NCBI RefSeq assembly: GCF_000013985.1
Contig: NC_008048.1
Location: 1,922,001 to 1,986,000 of the forward strand
DNA length: 64,000 nt
From: Sphingopyxis alaskensis RB2256
GTDB lineage: Bacteria; Pseudomonadota; Alphaproteobacteria; Sphingomonadales; Sphingomonadaceae
Direction: 5' to 3'
This document shows positions 61,682 to 64,000 of the stretch, piece by piece. Made by a program: the position numbers and the translations under genes. Positions within the stretch are counted from its first letter, which is position 1, and the number at the start of each line of letters is the position of its first letter. The notes below the pieces were generated by a model. The model saw only the letters and a list, made by a program, of their open reading frames with translations, ran no database searches and was not told the DNA's origin.

Positions 61682-63057
61682 TAATCCCCGTTGATCAGCG
61701 CCGTCACGACATGCGACAGGCCGACGCTGTTCGATCCCTTGACGAGCACTGCATCGCCGGGACGGATGAGGCCGCCCAGTCGCGCCGTGGCGTCGGGGTG
61801 CGCGGGCACATGCGCGAAATCGATGCGTCCCTCAAGCGCTTTGGCGAGCGGCGCCATCTCTTCGCCGACTAGCAGGGCGAATTGCACGCCTGCTGCGACG
61901 AGCGGAGCCGCGAGGCCCGCATGATAGGCCTCGCCGCCCGGTCCAAGCTCCTTCATCGCGCCCAGAATCGCCACCTTACGGTCGGCGGATTCGCCTGCGA
62001 GCTGACCGATCGTCGCCGCCATCGAGGCGGGATTGGCATTATAGCTTTCGTCGATGACGAGGATATGCCCGCCGGGCACCGCGATCCGATGGCGCGCGCC
62101 GCGTCCGGTGAGGCCCGGCATTTCGGCAAAGGCAAGCCCCGCCGCGGGAAGGTCGCCGCCGACCGCCTTCACCGCCGCCAGCACCGCGAGCGAATTGGCG
62201 ACCCAATGTGCCCCCGCCTGCGCGATGGTGAAGCAAAGGAGCGCGTCCTGCACCTGGGCGGTGACGAGCGAGCCGCCCTTCCCGTCGGGAAGCCAGTCGA
62301 CCGCGCGCACGTCGGCGCCCTCGGCCAGCCCGAAGCTGACGATATGCGCCGCATGTTGCTCGGCCTTGGCGCGAAGGCGCGCATAATGCGGGCTGTCGAA
62401 GGGGATGATCGCGGTTCCGCCGGGCTCCAGCCCCTCGAAAATCTCGCCCTTTGCGTCGGCAATCGCTTCCTCGCTGCCAAAAAACTCCATGTGCGCGGGC
62501 GCGATGGTGGTGACGATGGCGACATGCGGGCGCACGATGCGGGTCAGCGCGGCGAGTTCGCCCGCATGGTTCATCCCCATCTCGAATATGCCGAAATCGG
62601 CGGTCGACGGCATCCGCGCGAGGCTCAAGGGAACGCCGACATGATTGTTGTAGCTTTTGACCGAGCGATGCGCCTTGCCGGGCCGGAAGCGGTCGAGCGC
62701 CGCGAACAGCGCTTCCTTTGTCCCCGTCTTGCCCGCCGACCCCGTGACGCCGATGATGCGGCCGTGGCTGCGCGCACGCGACGCGGTGCCCAGAGCGTTC
62801 AGCGCCGCGGCGCTGTCGGCAACGCGCACATGCGGATGGTCGATCGCCGTTTCGCAGACAATGCCCGCGGCGCCCGCGGCAATCGCCTTGTCGATGAAGC
62901 TGTGCCCGTCGGCATTCTCGCCCTTCATCGCGATGAAGAGATCGCCCCTGGTGACTTCGCGCGAATCGAAGGCGACGCCGCTCACGGTGAAATCGGCGCT
63001 GGCGATTCCGCCAGTCGCTTGGGCGATGGTGCGCGCGGTCCAGAGCGGGGTGGTCAT
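61678..63057 (-). CDS. murF: UDP-MurNAc-tripeptide--D-alanyl-D-alanine ligase
   Basis: A 459-residue Mur ligase that adds D-Ala-D-Ala, the product of DdlB, to the tripeptide. The ATP loop reads [35 protein letters not shown] is the central motif, and [20 protein letters not shown] the substrate loop. Coupled on both sides: 4-base overlaps with murE and mraY. Confidence 0.97.
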   Translation of the reverse strand: MTTPLWTARTIAQATGGIASADFTVSGVAFDSREVTRGDLFIAMKGENADGHSFIDKAIAAGAAGIVCETAIDHPHVRVADSAAALNALGTASRARSHGRIIGVTGSAGKTGTKEALFAALDRFRPGKAHRSVKSYNNHVGVPLSLARMPSTADFGIFEMGMNHAGELAALTRIVRPHVAIVTTIAPAHMEFFGSEEAIADAKGEIFEGLEPGGTAIIPFDSPHYARLRAKAEQHAAHIVSFGLAEGADVRAVDWLPDGKGGSLVTAQVQDALLCFTIAQAGAHWVANSLAVLAAVKAVGGDLPAAGLAFAEMPGLTGRGARHRIAVPGGHILVIDESYNANPASMAATIGQLAGESADRKVAILGAMKELGPGGEAYHAGLAAPLVAAGVQFALLVGEEMAPLAKALEGRIDFAHVPAHPDATARLGGLIRPGDAVLVKGSNSVGLSHVVTALINGDY

Positions 63058-64000
63058 GCCGCCTCCTCGCGCGCGACGCTCACATCGTCGAAAGGAATGA
63101 CGCGCATGTCGTCGCCGCGCCCGACGATCTGTCCCTGTTCGTGTCCCTTGCCCGCGATGCAGATGATGTCGTCGGCGCGCGCCGCGGCGATGGCGGCGGC
63201 GATGGCGGCGCGGCGGTCGCCGATCACCTGCGCGCCGGGCGCCGCCGCGGCAATCGCGTCGCGAATGACGGCGGGGTCTTCGCCGCGCGGATTGTCGTCG
63301 GTGATGATCAGCAGGTCGGCCTTGGCGGCGGCGACCCGTCCCATCTCCGGCCGCTTCGCCTGATCGCGGTCGCCGCCGGCACCAAAGACGAGGATCAGCC
63401 GGCCGGTGGCGTGCGGGCGCAGCGCGTCGAGCGCCGCCTCGATTGCATCAGGGGTATGCGCATAATCGACATAGATGGGGGCGCCCGACCGTGCGATGGC
63501 GGCCCGTTCGAGCCGCCCGCGCACCGGCTGGAGCCGCGCGAGATTGGCAAGCGTCAGCGCCACGTCGCCGCCCGTCGCGATGACGAGGCCCGCGGCAACG
63601 AGCGCGTTCGCCGCCTGATAGGCGCCGATCAGCGGCAGCGTGACCTTGTGCGTGACATCGCCCGCCGCGATGACGAGCAACTGGCCAAGCTGCGTCGGCG
63701 TGCGCGACACGAGACGCAGCGCCTCGCCCGCCTGCCCGACCGTCAGTACCCGGACATCGCGAGCGCGCGCCGCCTCGATAACCGCCGCCGAATGGGCATC
63801 GTCGGCCCAGACGATGGCCGCGCCGCCCGGCTGGACAACCTCGCGGAACAGCCGCATCTTGGCGGCGAGATAGGCCTCCATCGTCCCGTGATAATCGAGA
63901 TGGTCGTGGCTGAGGTTGGTGAACGCCGCCGCCTTCACCGGAAGCCCTTCGGTGCGATACTGGTCGAGCCCGTGGCTCGATGCCTCGAACGCCGCGTGCG
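63054..64000 (-). CDS. murE: UDP-MurNAc-dipeptide--meso-diaminopimelate ligase, 5' end missing
   Basis: About 315 C-terminal residues are visible; the start lies beyond the right edge. EASSHGLDQYR and FTNLSHDHLDYHGTMEAYLAAKMRLF belong to the central domain, and IYVDYAHTPDAIEAALDAL opens the C-terminal domain. DDNPRGEDP contains the DNPR motif that selects meso-diaminopimelate over lysine. It overlaps murF by 4 bases. The upstream ftsI, ftsL and rsmH expected in the cluster would be outside this window. Confidence 0.96.
   Translation of the reverse strand, partial: HAAFEASSHGLDQYRTEGLPVKAAAFTNLSHDHLDYHGTMEAYLAAKMRLFREVVQPGGAAIVWADDAHSAAVIEAARARDVRVLTVGQAGEALRLVSRTPTQLGQLLVIAAGDVTHKVTLPLIGAYQAANALVAAGLVIATGGDVALTLANLARLQPVRGRLERAAIARSGAPIYVDYAHTPDAIEAALDALRPHATGRLILVFGAGGDRDQAKRPEMGRVAAAKADLLIITDDNPRGEDPAVIRDAIAAAAPGAQVIGDRRAAIAAAIAAARADDIICIAGKGHEQGQIVGRGDDMRVIPFDDVSVAREEAA

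Overview
This 64 kb window is a GC-rich chromosomal segment, most likely from an alphaproteobacterium of the order Sphingomonadales (a Sphingopyxis- or Sphingomonas-like organism). The evidence is a TorF-type outer-membrane porin, a division and cell wall (dcw) cluster in alphaproteobacterial order, a glycine cleavage operon with split GcvPA/GcvPB behind a tandem glycine riboswitch, glutathione-dependent formaldehyde oxidation, many short ATGA or GTGA gene overlaps, and numerous palindromic intergenic repeats. The genus is inferred; there is no rRNA in the window.

Layout. 1-6.6 kb: the end of a pterin carbinolamine dehydratase, an ArsC-family reductase, an L,D-transpeptidase-fold protein, two GIN/DUF2807 adhesin-like proteins (one a lipoprotein), a small Myb/SANT-like protein, a BaiN-type flavoprotein and a DEAD-box RNA helicase. 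6.8-12.1 kb: a quinone reductase, then a minus-strand formaldehyde/one-carbon operon: frmA, VOC protein, purU, VOC protein, ProXp-like deacylase, fghA. 12.2-14.8 kb: GNAT, thioesterase and threonine ammonia-lyase. 14.8-15.2 kb: a 270 bp inverted-repeat element inserted into an older intergenic repeat. 15.2-20.3 kb: a translationally coupled catabolic-looking run (3-hydroxyisobutyrate dehydrogenase family, amidohydrolase, Tat-exported FAD oxidase) followed by an FMN-dependent alpha-hydroxyacid dehydrogenase.

20.5-30 kb: TorF porin, ispG, a membrane protein with a CGPC motif, GNAT, NTF2-like secreted protein, acyltransferase-3, an orphan carboxyltransferase, SDR and DMT transporter. 30.2-30.6 kb: a broken FMN reductase gene containing a perfect 16 bp palindrome. 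30.6-40.4 kb: MarR regulator, acyl-CoA dehydrogenase with its aminoglycoside-phosphotransferase-like partner, two more DMT transporters, tRNA-Trp(CCA), GST, acyl-CoA synthetase, DUF938 methyltransferase and ABA4-like membrane protein. 40.5-46 kb: the glycine cleavage operon gcvT-gcvH-(GT-A-like gene)-gcvPA-gcvPB with its riboswitch. 46-49.5 kb: Rossmann-fold protein, dGTPase and a TPR-SPOR envelope protein.

49.5-64 kb: the dcw cluster read on the minus strand, murE(partial)-murF-mraY-murD-ftsW-murG-murC-murB-ddlB-ftsQ-ftsA-ftsZ. It makes the lipid-linked peptidoglycan precursor and the septal ring, and ends with ftsZ. Two copies of one palindromic repeat occupy the only two sizeable gaps upstream of ftsA.

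No phage, CRISPR array, integrase, toxin-antitoxin pair or defence island was seen. The most unusual items are the nested MITE-like element, the GT-A gene inside the riboswitch-controlled gcv operon, the enlarged formaldehyde operon, the membrane/CGPC fusion protein, and the recurrent intergenic repeat families.
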